From positions 1 to 64,000 of the forward strand of contig JAZNXS010000017.1 in NCBI GenBank assembly GCA_045594025.1: a stretch of DNA of 64,000 nucleotides. The letters run 5' to 3'. The position numbers and the translations under genes were made by a program. Below, in pieces: positions 10,201 to 17,860 of this stretch (positions are counted from its first letter, which is position 1; the number at the start of each line of letters is the position of its first letter). Source of the DNA: Scatosoma sp045594025 (GTDB lineage: Bacteria; Bacillota; Clostridia; Christensenellales; Borkfalkiaceae). Under the pieces are notes generated by a model. The model was not told where the DNA came from. It saw nothing but the letters and a program-made list of their open reading frames with translations, and did not search any database.

Positions 10201-10785
10201 GTCAGCATCTACAAAGCCTTCGTGTCTGCCAGGGTTTTCTACCGTTTCATCGGGGAGTTTGTCCGTAGCCGATACGTTGAGGGATTCATAGTTTTTGAAA
10301 TCCTTGGAGATCGTTTTCCCGGAGTTTTCCTTTTTCCAAAGCGTGTAGAAATCAAGCTTATCCTTAGCGGTCAGCTTATCCCATACGTCTTCGGGGATTT
10401 CCGTTGCCGTCTTATAATCGTTCAAATTTACGTCTTCAGCGTGTTTCGTCAGGTATTTCCAACCTTCCTCAGACACGTCGATAACGCCACTCGTTTTCGA
10501 ATGGGTAGCGGCGCCGGAAGAAGACGCATTCCAGCTGGAGGGAGTACCGATGACCGTCGTATTGCTCAAGGTCGTGAAATTGAAGTTGCTGTTCTTAACT
10601 AAACCCTCATCCTTCTTCGTAGAGGTAGTGCTGTCAGTCGAGGAAGATTCCGTAGACGAGGAAGACGAAGAGGATTCGCCTCCATTCGCGCAGGACGCCA
10701 ACACAGCGCCTGTCGAAGACAGCATCATTGCCGATAAGAGAAGGGCAAGGAATTTGCTTTTGCGGTTTTTGTTCGTTCTTTTCAT
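7288..10785 (-). CDS. very large envelope lipoprotein with jelly-roll-like repeats and C-terminal membrane anchor
   Basis: This 1165-residue surface protein has a basic signal peptide with a lipobox-like LASC (Cys32), then a Ser/Thr-rich linker, then about 1000 residues of extracellular sequence. Regions near residues 210-330, 480-600 and 760-1000 repeat the pattern of a glycan-binding beta sandwich (phrases such as AEISVWVKT, ALSFYVKT and AVSVRVKT, each followed by an aromatic-rich strand), resembling CenC-type or galactose-binding-like modules. Near the end is a second hydrophobic helix (VWLLASSISVAAVLLLAVL, about 1101-1124) with a Lys-rich cytosolic tail of 37 residues. It may bind carbohydrate or peptidoglycan at the surface; no catalytic motif was recognised. 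The gene stands alone. Confidence 0.75.
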   Translation of the reverse strand: MKRTNKNRKSKFLALLLSAMMLSSTGAVLASCANGGESSSSSSSTESSSTDSTTSTKKDEGLVKNSNFNFTTLSNTTVIGTPSSWNASSSGAATHSKTSGVIDVSEEGWKYLTKHAEDVNLNDYKTATEIPEDVWDKLTAKDKLDFYTLWKKENSGKTISKDFKNYESLNVSATDKLPDETVENPGRHEGFVDADAENKDYNVLMIHNSTKSDKIVGTAKKYTSSSTVSIPAGSSAEISVWVKTANLMMSDSQGNAVPAIGKGAYISVSNTVGGKALDAYEVKNIQADEWTKYSFYIQGSSYATTTFAITLGLGQGSGDDQYEYVQGFAFFDDIQCEIITNDEYATATTGINNVADINDEKAYKTVDAFTSTQKTFAMDFNTQTWEDDFVDSLMGSFTSQKTEASDGINTNEKLDTTNDEIGAFDNFAAIAAADANNAYLQSVYNNFLNKTEYAEKNGVAFNDKDTLLILSTGGAAYTVDSSYKFSVPANESYVALSFYVKTSDLDGGIGAGISLFETYDNNENVLASFSSIDTSDLTGVTIGDDEDAYDGWQQVFFFVERPEDSDINSAFEFQLRFNYGPTDITSATAKTSFKQGFAAFTNFETLIMNEIEFDSAATGTYAKKVTLLGEDTKETTGNSGFDSAAAVPSDALENGLANLQNYKGVYSDSAYVMANSTNRDVNGYANAGLLNKESFEKAFAASAGKAWRDGIANGETNATTVWNNVFEDSTQPLLIWNANDATKAYGFISSSKSLATGYTAVSVRVKTVDAKASVYVVDMNDENRSVLSVNKSLSYWYDENGNICDGDPSKSATLIAFKLGSNGLYTANDNWNGYTADMNGKYYANLSAYSKNANGDLVAADNSATHDYHGYDWDRIVFYKGTDGYYTEANNGGVKVHDLLDLTKKCDYEDVETYTGSEPLSCRYYPWDGEGNLISRKLQLENIETNGEWMTVTFYIGKGDNAKNYRLEVWSGTRNSSTVNTTGYVIFDTNNPGTASTNVDSLLTMHKNNDYADVDMFESVFSYYDTDKHVRYDKAADTEKVGNLYTAPTKEAGVAYLCSETSTSYTVIADYSKSDVNVAATTPETEEEDTTEEDTNDSETNVWLLASSISVAAVLLLAVLSIVIRKVVEKTHKKHGFKVRKPKTKKETAVKKVEKKVDEDSPYND

Positions 10786-10993
10786 ATAACCACCTTTGGT
10801 TTTTTGTTTGATGATAGCAGAGTTTGTCTTATAGACAATATAAAAGGGAAAGTCCCCAAGTCTGCACTATACTATTTTAATACAAAATCATTTTATTAGC
10901 AAGCGTTTATGCCGTTAAAACGGAGAAAAAGTTTGATATTTTTTAAAAAAATACTCATTATATAATGTATAAGGCTGTATTTGGAGGAAGGAA

Positions 10994-11359
10994 ATGGAAA
11001 AAACCACGGCAAAAAACTATGGGAAGATGGCTTGCGGCGTAGCCGTAGGGGCGGCGAACAGTCTTTTTGGCGGCGGAGGCGGCATGATAGCCGTGCCTTT
11101 ACTGCAACGGACGGGGTTGGAAGAAAAACGGGCGCACGCGACGGCGATTTTGTTGATTTTGCCCGTCTCTTTTCTCTCGTTTTTGCTATATGTGTATCGC
11201 GGAATTTACGATTTTTCCGTGCTTATACCCACAGCGATCGGGGTAACGGCAGGCGGCGTTTTGGGCGCGCAATGGCTGGGAAAACTCCCCGTAAAAACGG
11301 TTAACCTCATATTCGCCGCTTTGCAAGCGGCGGCAGGCGCGTTTTTATTCTTTTCATAA
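10994..11359 (+). CDS. TauE/SafE-family permease, first half
   Basis: A 121-residue protein of about four membrane helices. It begins with the TauE/SafE signature GVAVGAANSLFGGGGGMIAVPLL, in which a glycine-rich loop breaks the first helix. Full-length family members have about 250 residues and two such halves; here the second half is a separate gene 12 bases downstream. The two products probably pair to form one sulfite/organosulfonate-type exporter, but the substrate is unknown. GGAGGAAGG stands just before the ATG, and an A/T-rich region with TATAAT near 10962 precedes it. Confidence 0.8.
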   Translation: MEKTTAKNYGKMACGVAVGAANSLFGGGGGMIAVPLLQRTGLEEKRAHATAILLILPVSFLSFLLYVYRGIYDFSVLIPTAIGVTAGGVLGAQWLGKLPVKTVNLIFAALQAAAGAFLFFS

Positions 11360-11371
11360 GGGGGGACTGCC

Positions 11372-11740
11372 GTGAGTTTTTATTTGTATTTGATTTTAGG
11401 GTTTATCGGCGGTATTCCTGCAGGAATGGGCATGGGCGGCGGAACGGTAACGATCCCGCTTTTAATTTTGGTGGGCGGCGTGGAACAGAAAATGGCGCAG
11501 TGCGCAAACTTATTTTCCTTTCTCCCTATGAGCTTGTTTGCTTTGCGCACGCATTCGCAAAACGGTTTGCTGGAAACGAAGGGCATTTTATGGGTAGCCG
11601 TGCCTGCGTTGGCAATTTCGGTATTGGGGGCGTTTATCGCCACCTCGCTTCCGTCCGCCGTGCTGAGAAAAGCCTTTGGCGCATTTTTGGTGGGTTTATC
11701 CTTATTTAGCTTTTACAACGCCACCAAGGAAAACATTTGA
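11372..11740 (+). CDS. TauE/SafE-family permease, second half
   Basis: A 122-residue membrane protein whose start repeats the family signature: GFIGGIPAGMGMGGGTVTIPLL. Four hydrophobic segments follow. The start codon is GTG, preceded by AAGGGGG. With the upstream gene it makes up one complete TauE/SafE permease split in two, which is common in Firmicutes and not a frameshift artefact, since each half has its own ribosome site. Its stop codon overlaps the -35 element of the next gene's promoter. Confidence 0.8.
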   Translation: MSFYLYLILGFIGGIPAGMGMGGGTVTIPLLILVGGVEQKMAQCANLFSFLPMSLFALRTHSQNGLLETKGILWVAVPALAISVLGAFIATSLPSAVLRKAFGAFLVGLSLFSFYNATKENI

Positions 11741-11765
11741 CAATTATGAGGAAGTGTGTTAAAAT
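11737..11765 (+). promoter_or_regulatory. promoter of the HAD phosphatase gene
   Basis: A perfect TTGACA (11737-11742) overlaps the stop codon of the permease gene and lies 17 bases from TAAAAT (11760-11765). The ATG at 11785 follows 20 bases later, behind AAAAGGAG. Confidence 0.75.
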
Positions 11766-11784
11766 CCATGAAAAGGAGCGCTTT

Positions 11785-12441
11785 ATGAAGAAGTACAAAT
11801 ATATTTTATTTGATTTGGATGGAACGCTGACGCTTTCCCATCCGGGTATCCATGGGTGTATTCGTTACGCGTTGGAAAAGATGGGCAGAGCAGAGCCGAC
11901 TTACGAGCAGTTAAAAGGGTGTATCGGCCCCTCGCTAATGTATTCCTTCCAAACCTTTTTTGGAATGAATGAGGAAGATGCGCGGATGGCTACGGCGAAG
12001 TACAGAGAGAGATATTCGGTAATCGGTTGGCAGGAAAACGAACCCATCGAGGGCGCGTTGGATACTTTGAAAGCTTTGAAAGAGGCAGGGTATAAGCAAG
12101 CGATGGCGACGTCGAAACCCATCGTATACGCTTCGAAAATTGCGAAAAAATTTGGGTTTTCCGAATATTTGGACGAAGAAGTGGGCAGCGGTATCGATGG
12201 CAGTTTGCCCACGAAGGCAGACGTTATTAAAGAGGCGATGAAGCGTTTGGGCGCAAGCGCCGACGAATGTCTTATGGTTGGGGATAGAATGTACGACGTG
12301 GAAGGAGCAAAAATAAACGGAATGGACAGCGCTATGCTGCGCGTGGGATACGCAGAGAGCGAAGAGGAATACGTGGAGGCAAAGCCTGAATACGTTTTTA
12401 AGGATTTTGCGGAATTGAAAGCTTTTTTATTGCAAAAATAA
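11785..12441 (+). CDS. HAD-superfamily phosphatase, phosphoglycolate-phosphatase-like
   Basis: A 218-residue cytosolic hydrolase. Motif I is FDLDGT with nucleophile Asp10 and acid Asp12; motif II is the Thr/Ser of MATSKP; motif III is the Lys of LPTKADV; motif IV is VGDRMYDV. The helical cap between motifs I and II makes it a C1-cap enzyme like Gph, PpaX or YqaB-type phosphatases. It may clear phosphoglycolate or another small phosphate ester, but the substrate cannot be read. The ATG at 11785 is chosen over an upstream start at 11737 because AAAAGGAG precedes it and the earlier frame runs through the promoter. Confidence 0.88.
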   Translation: MKKYKYILFDLDGTLTLSHPGIHGCIRYALEKMGRAEPTYEQLKGCIGPSLMYSFQTFFGMNEEDARMATAKYRERYSVIGWQENEPIEGALDTLKALKEAGYKQAMATSKPIVYASKIAKKFGFSEYLDEEVGSGIDGSLPTKADVIKEAMKRLGASADECLMVGDRMYDVEGAKINGMDSAMLRVGYAESEEEYVEAKPEYVFKDFAELKAFLLQK

Positions 12442-12524
12442 GTAAAAATTAAACGTCGTTTTTTGTAAATCTCCATACCATGTACGAGTTGAAAATGTAA
12501 AAACGGGTAAAAATTGATATAACG

Positions 12525-12557
12525 GAGCAGCGTTTGGGTACGTTGCTCTTTTTTGTT
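12525..12557 (+). terminator. hairpin terminator
   Basis: GAGCAGCGT pairs with ACGTTGCTC (one G-T pair) and is followed by TTTTTTG. It lies in the 350-base gap between the HAD gene and ppx. The remainder of the gap is A/T-rich with the downstream promoter and no other visible element. Confidence 0.7.
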
Positions 12558-12677
12558 TTCGTTTGCATAAAAAATATAATTTGGTTTGTCAATTGACAAA
12601 ATGCACGAAAAAAAAGGCTTATTTTATCCAAAATAAGAGAAAAAGTGAAAAATTGTGAATTATTTTCAAAAAGGGTA

Positions 12678-12706
12678 TTTACAAAAACGATTTTATGTGG
12701 TAAACT
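12678..12706 (+). promoter_or_regulatory. promoter of the Ppx/GppA gene
   Basis: TTTACA (12678-12683), a 17-base spacer and TAAACT (12701-12706). The leader to the likely start is about 120 bases, and no obvious hairpin was seen in it. Confidence 0.55.
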
Positions 12707-12834
12707 ATGGGAAAAAATTAAGATGGGGAAAAAGGGCAAAGAGAAAAAACGCCCTAAAATTCGTTAGAATTTCATGAAATCACGAAAAAGCCTTGTCGGA
12801 TGAGCAGGGTTTAATGCAAAAAGAGGTAGTTAAA

Positions 12835-14346
12835 GTGGAAAAAATCGGGATAATTGATTTGGGTTCGAATACCGCAAGACTCGTCATTGTGGACATGTTC
12901 GCTGACGGACATTATATGGTCGTTGACGAATTGAAGGAAAGCGTGCGTCTCGGTCAGGATATGGACAGAGATGGTTTTTTAAAGCCGCAAAGAATTGCAG
13001 AAACCATCAAAACGTTAAAAATGTTCAAGCGTCTTTGCGACACCAGCGGTGTAGACCGCATTATTGCCGTAGGTACGGCGGCGGTTCGCAGAGCAAAAAA
13101 TCAACGCTCGTTCTTGGATGAAATTCAAGTGAGCTGTAACATTACCATTCGTGTTCTTTCCGAGGAGGAAGAAGCGCTTTTGGTATACCGCGGCGTAATC
13201 AATTCGATGGATATTCCCAAGGGGCTTATTCTGGAAATCGGCGGCGGCAGTACGAAGATTATCTATTACAACAGACGTAACGTACTCGGTTTTGCGTCCT
13301 TGCCTTTCGGTGCTGTGACGCTTACCGATCTTTTCGCAAACGATGCAACGCCCGAAGAAGCGGCTTCGCACGTGGAAGAATTCTTTACCGAGCAGTTAAA
13401 GCGGATTCCTTGGCTTTCCGAAGTCGATCCCGAAACGCAGATGATCGGCGTTGGCGGTTCGTTCAGAAATCTGTTTAAAATCAGTAGATTGGTTAGAAAA
13501 TATCCTTTGGATATGGCGCATAACTATAAGCTGGCAACCGAGGACTTCACGGGTATTTATAATATGATGAAGGTGCTTGACGTGGATAGACGCAAGAAGA
13601 TCAAAGGTTTATCCCCTTCAAGGGCGGATATTATGCCTGCTGCGATGGCGGTTATGCAGTCCTTTATTAAGTACATGAACATCGAATCGTTCACCATCGG
13701 CGGTAGCGGTCTTCGCGAGGGCTTGATGGTCAACCATGCGTTGCCTATCACGATGGAAAAACCCATCTCCGACGTGTTGACGTATTCGCTTGACAGACTC
13801 ATCAAGTATTACGGCTGCGATCCCAAGCATATTGAGCACGTATTGCATCTTTCTGTGCAGCTGTTCAAACAGCTTCGCGTACTGCATAAATTCTCCAGGC
13901 AATACCTTAAGGTATTGAAAATTGCGGCAAGCTTGCACGATTGCGGTATGCGCATGAAGTATTACGGCCATGCAAGACATAGCTGTTATACCATTTTGAG
14001 TTCGTCCATCTACGGCGCAACGCACCGTGAAATCATTTTGGCGGCGTTTGTGGCAGGTTGCCATAACGGCGAAGACGTGCCGATGATCGAATGGCAGAAG
14101 TATAAGGGAATCGTTACGGAAGAGGATTTGGACGCTGTGAAGAAGCTCGGTGTTCTTCTTCGTATTGCTGAAAGCTTGGATAGAAGCCACTGCGGCATGG
14201 TAACCGGTTTGAATTGCGACGTGCTTGGTGATTCCGTTATCATGAAAACGATTGTGACGGGAGACGCGGCTTTGGAAATTCGCGATGCGGAAAGAGCGAA
14301 CCCCGAATTCAAGAAAGCGTTTAGAAAGAATTTGGAAATTTTATAA
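12835..14346 (+). CDS. ppx: Ppx/GppA-family exopolyphosphatase / guanosine pentaphosphatase
   Basis: Residues 1-310 form the actin-like ASKHA phosphatase of the Ppx/GppA family: GIIDLGSNTARLVI is phosphate loop 1, AVGTAAVRRA and SEEEEALLVYRG follow, and ILEIGGGSTKI is phosphate loop 2. The C-terminal 190 residues form an HD-type domain (HDCGMRMKYYGHARHSCY). It would hydrolyse polyphosphate or pppGpp and tie phosphate storage to the stringent response. The start is uncertain: GTG at 12835 has AGAGG eight bases upstream and begins right at the conserved core; ATG at 12814 and TTG at 12793 are in frame but have weaker ribosome sites. Confidence 0.88.
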   Translation: MEKIGIIDLGSNTARLVIVDMFADGHYMVVDELKESVRLGQDMDRDGFLKPQRIAETIKTLKMFKRLCDTSGVDRIIAVGTAAVRRAKNQRSFLDEIQVSCNITIRVLSEEEEALLVYRGVINSMDIPKGLILEIGGGSTKIIYYNRRNVLGFASLPFGAVTLTDLFANDATPEEAASHVEEFFTEQLKRIPWLSEVDPETQMIGVGGSFRNLFKISRLVRKYPLDMAHNYKLATEDFTGIYNMMKVLDVDRRKKIKGLSPSRADIMPAAMAVMQSFIKYMNIESFTIGGSGLREGLMVNHALPITMEKPISDVLTYSLDRLIKYYGCDPKHIEHVLHLSVQLFKQLRVLHKFSRQYLKVLKIAASLHDCGMRMKYYGHARHSCYTILSSSIYGATHREIILAAFVAGCHNGEDVPMIEWQKYKGIVTEEDLDAVKKLGVLLRIAESLDRSHCGMVTGLNCDVLGDSVIMKTIVTGDAALEIRDAERANPEFKKAFRKNLEIL

Positions 14347-14357
14347 AATCAGCGAAA

Positions 14358-14396
14358 TAAAAGCCGTTTTCACTGTTGCGGTGGAACGGCTTTTGT
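14358..14396 (+). terminator. terminator after ppx
   Basis: AAAAGCCGTT and AACGGCTTTT form the stem with an inner CAC/GTG pair, followed by a T-rich stretch. Confidence 0.8.
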
Positions 14397-14519
14397 TTTA
14401 GGTTTTGTCCCAACGTTCGGTTTTTATAAAACCGCTAGTTTGTGCAATGTAACCAAAGTAAATCATTCGAACCAGCCCCAAAGCCGTCTTTTTTGTGCTT
14501 AAATTAGCGAAGGAAGTGT

Positions 14520-15098
14520 ATGCAATACGTTTTAGCCAGCGCATCCCCGCGGAGAAAACAGCTCCTTGCGGAAGTGATTGCGGATTTTGAAATTATTCCG
14601 TCCTTAGCGGACGAAAGCAAACAGACGGCAGAATCGCCCAAAGCGCTTGTAATCGAGCTTGCAAAGTTGAAGGCAGGCGAGGTTGCGCACCGTCCCGAAA
14701 ACGAAGGGAAAGTGGTGATAGGCTCGGATACGATAGTGGCGTTTGAGGGAAAAGTCCTTGGAAAACCCATGGATGAAGCGGACGCTTTCCGTATGTTAAA
14801 AATGCTGTCGGGCAACAAGCACGCAGTGTATACCGGCGTTTGTGTGATGCGCGTCAAAGACGGCAAAACGCAGTGCTTTACAGAGGTGGACGGTACCGAC
14901 GTGTATTTTGAGGAGCTCAGCGACGAGTGGATTCATGCGTATATTGCAGGCGGTTCGCCGATGGATAAAGCAGGCGCGTATGGAATTCAGGACGGCGGCT
15001 TGGTAAAGCGGATTGAGGGGAGCTACACCAACGTGGTAGGGTTTCCCGTGAAACTAATTAAAAAATTGCTTGAAAAAGTGGAGAAGGAGTGGCAATGA
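14520..15098 (+). CDS. maf: Maf-family nucleoside triphosphate pyrophosphatase
   Basis: A 192-residue cytosolic house-cleaning enzyme that hydrolyses non-canonical or excess NTPs (dTTP/UTP or m7GTP types) to NMP and pyrophosphate. SASPRRKQLL at residues 7-16 is the phosphate-binding signature, GSDTIVAFEGKVLGKP at about 68 carries the catalytic Asp, and KAGAYGIQDGG and SYTNVVGFP are the later family motifs. GAAGGAAG precedes the ATG. Its TGA stop overlaps the ATG of the next gene (ATGA), so translation is coupled to the MreB-like protein. The maf-mreB neighbourhood is also seen in Bacillus and supports both calls. Confidence 0.95.
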   Translation: MQYVLASASPRRKQLLAEVIADFEIIPSLADESKQTAESPKALVIELAKLKAGEVAHRPENEGKVVIGSDTIVAFEGKVLGKPMDEADAFRMLKMLSGNKHAVYTGVCVMRVKDGKTQCFTEVDGTDVYFEELSDEWIHAYIAGGSPMDKAGAYGIQDGGLVKRIEGSYTNVVGFPVKLIKKLLEKVEKEWQ

Positions 15099-16099
15099 TT
15101 AAACTTGCAATCGATCTCGGTTCATCGATGACAAAGATATACCGCGCGGATACGAACAGTGGAATCGTGCTTGCAGAGCCGTCCTGTGTGGCGGTGGATG
15201 CTGCCGAGCAGGAAATCAAAGCCATCGGCAAGGCGGCGAAAAACCTCGTAGGAAAAACGGCGGAATATACGAAAATCGTCTCTCCGATTTTTGAGGGGCT
15301 GATTGCCAACAGGACGCTTGCGGCGGCAATGCTGAAAGAGTTTTTAAACCGTATCGAAATTAGGAGATCGGCTTTGCGCCACGCGCAAATTTTGATGAGT
15401 ATCCCTTGTGGGCTTGGCGACGCGCAGTTAGCGGAATATGCAGCCTTGGCAGAGGAATGCGGTATTAAGAAAGTGCGTTTTGTCGAACAGCCGTATTTGG
15501 CGGCGCTTGGCGGCGGCGCGGTGCTTAGCGAATCCGATCCCGTCTTTTGTTTGGATATCGGGCATGGGGTTTCCAATGCGGCGGTCATTTCCGCAAACGG
15601 CATTATATCCGGGCTTGCCATCAACGTTGGCGGCAATAACATGGACGCAAACATTATTGGCAAAATCAGCCGAGATCATCAGCTTCAAATTGGTGCGTTA
15701 ACGGCGGAACGTATCAAAAATGAAATTGGATCCTTGTCGGCGAGTGCGCTCGGCACGATAGTGGCAGAGGGGAGCTCGACGGAGAATTTCCAACCGTGCT
15801 CAGCTTCCGTTTCCGCAAACAGTATTACGGAATGTCTTCGCGTATACGTGAATAAAATTTTGGAATATGCAGTAAGCGTATTATGGAATTTACCTGCGGA
15901 GGTTGCCGCGGCTGTCAATCGCAAGGGCGTATATCTTTCGGGGGGTATCATGAAGCTTTCCCATGCGCCGCAATATATCGGCGCACAGCTCAACATGCGG
16001 TACCATGTCTGCGAAGAACCGCAATTTGCCACCGTTTTGGGCGGCGGTGTACTGCTTCGCGACGAAGCGCTTTTAAAGCGTTTTGAAAGAAAACTGTAA
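15095..16099 (+). CDS. mreB: MreB/Mbl-like actin homologue
   Basis: A 334-residue ASKHA protein of MreB size. The nucleotide-binding elements are LAIDLGSSMTKIY (phosphate 1), FCLDIGHGVSNAAVIS (phosphate 2) and GVYLSGGIMKL (adenosine). Between them is RFVEQPYLAALGGG, equivalent to the MreB sequence around the polymer interface. It is more diverged than typical rod-shape MreB proteins: the usual DLGTANT is DLGSSMT, and mreC/mreD do not follow. It probably polymerises at the membrane to direct cell-wall synthesis, but a DnaK- or ParM-like specialised role remains possible. It starts inside the stop codon of maf, with GGAG as its ribosome site. Confidence 0.8.
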   Translation: MIKLAIDLGSSMTKIYRADTNSGIVLAEPSCVAVDAAEQEIKAIGKAAKNLVGKTAEYTKIVSPIFEGLIANRTLAAAMLKEFLNRIEIRRSALRHAQILMSIPCGLGDAQLAEYAALAEECGIKKVRFVEQPYLAALGGGAVLSESDPVFCLDIGHGVSNAAVISANGIISGLAINVGGNNMDANIIGKISRDHQLQIGALTAERIKNEIGSLSASALGTIVAEGSSTENFQPCSASVSANSITECLRVYVNKILEYAVSVLWNLPAEVAAAVNRKGVYLSGGIMKLSHAPQYIGAQLNMRYHVCEEPQFATVLGGGVLLRDEALLKRFERKL

Positions 16100-16109
16100 A
16101 TGAATAAAT

Positions 16110-16143
16110 AAAGAGCTGTGAACAAAAATCACAGCTCTTTTCA
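16110..16143. terminator. terminator after mreB
   Basis: AAAGAGCTGTGA pairs perfectly with TCACAGCTCTTT around a seven-base loop and is followed by T residues. It lies between convergent genes. Confidence 0.85.
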
Positions 16144-16210
16144 TATATTGTTTAAGGGGTAATTTGACGAATTATAAGACGAAATTCGCTATTCAAATCG
16201 AGCTTGTTCG

Positions 16211-17170
16211 TTAGAATTTGCACGCAACTTCAAAATCTTTTAAAGCGGCGATATAGCCGGCTTGATCTTTGGGGTAGGCAAGACCATGCCCTGCCCCTTT
16301 TACGGCCACAAGGCGTTTTTTCGTCTTACAAGCGTCGTAAATTTTCCGGCTCATTTCAAAGGGAACAAAGGCATCGTCGTCGCCGTGTAAAAGCAGAATG
16401 GGGATTTTACACGTTTCCATTGCTTTTACGGGGGAAGTTTCGTCTAAATCAAACTTTCCATATAGCTTCGCACCCAGCTTGATAAACGGATAGACGAGCT
16501 TCGGCGGTAAATGCATTTCTTTGACGATTTTCTGTATAATTTCTTTCGCGGAGGAGTAAGAGCAATCCCCTAAAGCGCAAACGACGTTTTTAGGAAGCGT
16601 TTCGCCTGCCGCCAATAATACGGTTGCCGCGCCCATGGATATGCCGCCAAGCATAATAACGACGTCTTCGCCAAATTTTTTAATTGCAAAATCTATCCAA
16701 CGCAAGCAGTCTTTCCGTTCATTGATACCAAAGGAAATTACGTGTCCGTCGCTGTTGCCGCTACCTCGTTGATCGATAAGCAGCGCATTTCTACCCAGCG
16801 CAAAACAACGCTGTACGCTACCGCAAAGGTCTCGCTCAATATTGCCTTGATAGCCGTGAAAAAGGATTTCCAAAGGTGCGCCTTTTTTATATTCATAATA
16901 TTTCCCGCGCAAGGTCAAGCCGTCGAACGAGGTGATAGACACTTCCTCGCACGGCATGGTTCTCGTTTCCTTCATCCAAGCTACCATCTGATTGCGGTAT
17001 TCTTCGTAGATTTCCCCTGGCGGAAGCTCGAATTCATCTTCTCCAAGCGGTGTTCTTGCAGGGGAATAGAACACCCGACGGTAGCAATAATAGGAAATCA
17101 GCAATATGAACAGAGTAAGAACTGCAAGGATAATTAGGAATGGAATTAAAACATATTCAATAAACGGCAT
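16211..17170 (-). CDS. membrane-anchored alpha/beta hydrolase
   Basis: A 319-residue protein. A single N-terminal membrane helix (residues 5-30) is followed by an alpha/beta-hydrolase domain with HGYQGN as the oxyanion region, nucleophile Ser178 in GGISMGAAT, an Asp in LLHGDDDAFVP (264-266) and His295 in GAGHGLAYP. The arrangement resembles the YqkD/BAAT-like esterase family of Firmicutes. The catalytic part could face outside or in; positive residues after the helix (YYCYRR) favour a cytosolic C-terminal domain. The substrate is unknown. The gene is alone and faces away from the RNA unit at 17.36 kb. Confidence 0.85.
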   Translation of the reverse strand: MPFIEYVLIPFLIILAVLTLFILLISYYCYRRVFYSPARTPLGEDEFELPPGEIYEEYRNQMVAWMKETRTMPCEEVSITSFDGLTLRGKYYEYKKGAPLEILFHGYQGNIERDLCGSVQRCFALGRNALLIDQRGSGNSDGHVISFGINERKDCLRWIDFAIKKFGEDVVIMLGGISMGAATVLLAAGETLPKNVVCALGDCSYSSAKEIIQKIVKEMHLPPKLVYPFIKLGAKLYGKFDLDETSPVKAMETCKIPILLLHGDDDAFVPFEMSRKIYDACKTKKRLVAVKGAGHGLAYPKDQAGYIAALKDFEVACKF

Positions 17171-17265
17171 AATGCGTGCTCCTGCGGTTATTTACGTTAT
17201 TATTATAGCAGTTTATATGGCGGAATTCAAACAAAAGAAAGGGTTTATCGATAATTTTACCAAAC

Positions 17266-17284
17266 TTTCACCCTATGGGTGAAA
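17266..17284. other. short perfect hairpin upstream of the RNA unit
   Basis: TTTCACCC and GGGTGAAA form an 8-bp stem with a three-base loop, about 60 bases before the promoter at 17328. It lacks a long T-run, so a role as terminator or protein site is open. Confidence 0.4.
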
Positions 17285-17327
17285 AAGAAATGCTGCAAAA
17301 AAATTTGAAAAAATTTTCAAAAACCTA

Positions 17328-17355
17328 TTGACAAACGGAAAATTTCTGTTATAAT
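17328..17355 (+). promoter_or_regulatory. promoter of the 17.36-18.03 kb RNA unit
   Basis: A perfect TTGACA (17328-17333) and perfect TATAAT (17350-17355) are 16 bases apart, one of the strongest promoters in the window. It implies high transcription of a region without a normal gene. Confidence 0.8.
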
Positions 17356-17515
17356 AAAGGTACAAAAAGAAAGAAACAAACAAAAAATGTTTGAAAATTT
17401 CATAAAAGCATTTGGAGAACGCCAATGAACTAATGTAGAATGGCCGATAGGGATCGGTCAAAGTGCCGTAGGGATACGGCGAAAAAATTCACTCGAAAGG
17501 AGGGTATAAAAAGCG

Positions 17516-17548
17516 ATGATTCCTTCCCATTATGAGGCTGTCGTTTAA
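17516..17548 (+). CDS. micro-ORF a, 10 codons, in RNA unit
   Basis: MIPSHYEAVV, preceded by AAAGGAGGG 14 bases before the ATG. It shares the Met-Ile start and the AAAGGAGG element with micro-ORFs b and c. The AAGGA of the ribosome site can pair with TCCTT inside the ORF. Translation is unproven. Confidence 0.3.
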   Translation: MIPSHYEAVV

Positions 17549-17677
17549 GCGCGAAAATCGAAAATAACCCAAAAAACATCGGAAAAGATGTTTTAAAGAC
17601 GAAAGTCTTTTGAGTATTCGGAAAGCGTTACCGTGGAACGAAAGAAGCGGATAAACGAAAAAAGGAGGTACACGTAA

Positions 17678-17737
17678 ATGATTTGTGTAACTTCGAGAAA
17701 GACTAAAAAGGACGAGGATACTCCGACGTACACGTAA
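17678..17737 (+). CDS. micro-ORF b, 19 codons, in RNA unit
   Basis: MICVTSRKTKKDEDTPTYT, with AAAGGAGGTAC ending seven bases before the ATG, an ideal ribosome site. TACAC and GTGTA flank the start codon and can pair. It resembles micro-ORF c in ribosome site and first residues (Met-Ile-aromatic/Cys-Val) and in a later Lys-Glu/Asp cluster. Confidence 0.35.
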   Translation: MICVTSRKTKKDEDTPTYT

Positions 17738-17796
17738 GTCCCTACCGACGAGAGGTCGGCAGAGAATGAAAAGTTTGTTAAAGGAGGTACGGAGGA

Positions 17797-17853
17797 ATGA
17801 TTTACGTCCCTGTGTCTAAAAGGTACTTTAACAAAGAAGATAAAGCGAGGTAA
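17797..17853 (+). CDS. micro-ORF c, 18 codons, in RNA unit
   Basis: MIYVPVSKRYFNKEDKAR, with AAAGGAGGTACGGAGGA directly upstream. The stem TTTGTTAAAG/CTTTAACAAA spans the ribosome site and the middle of the ORF, so its start region lies inside a hairpin. It is basic and short; function is unknown. Confidence 0.35.
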   Translation: MIYVPVSKRYFNKEDKAR

Positions 17854-17860
17854 CAGTCCA

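Noticed and set aside
9463..10602. 379-codon open frame on the + strand
   Set aside because: Also a shadow of the large lipoprotein gene, with no start signal and no protein-like pattern.
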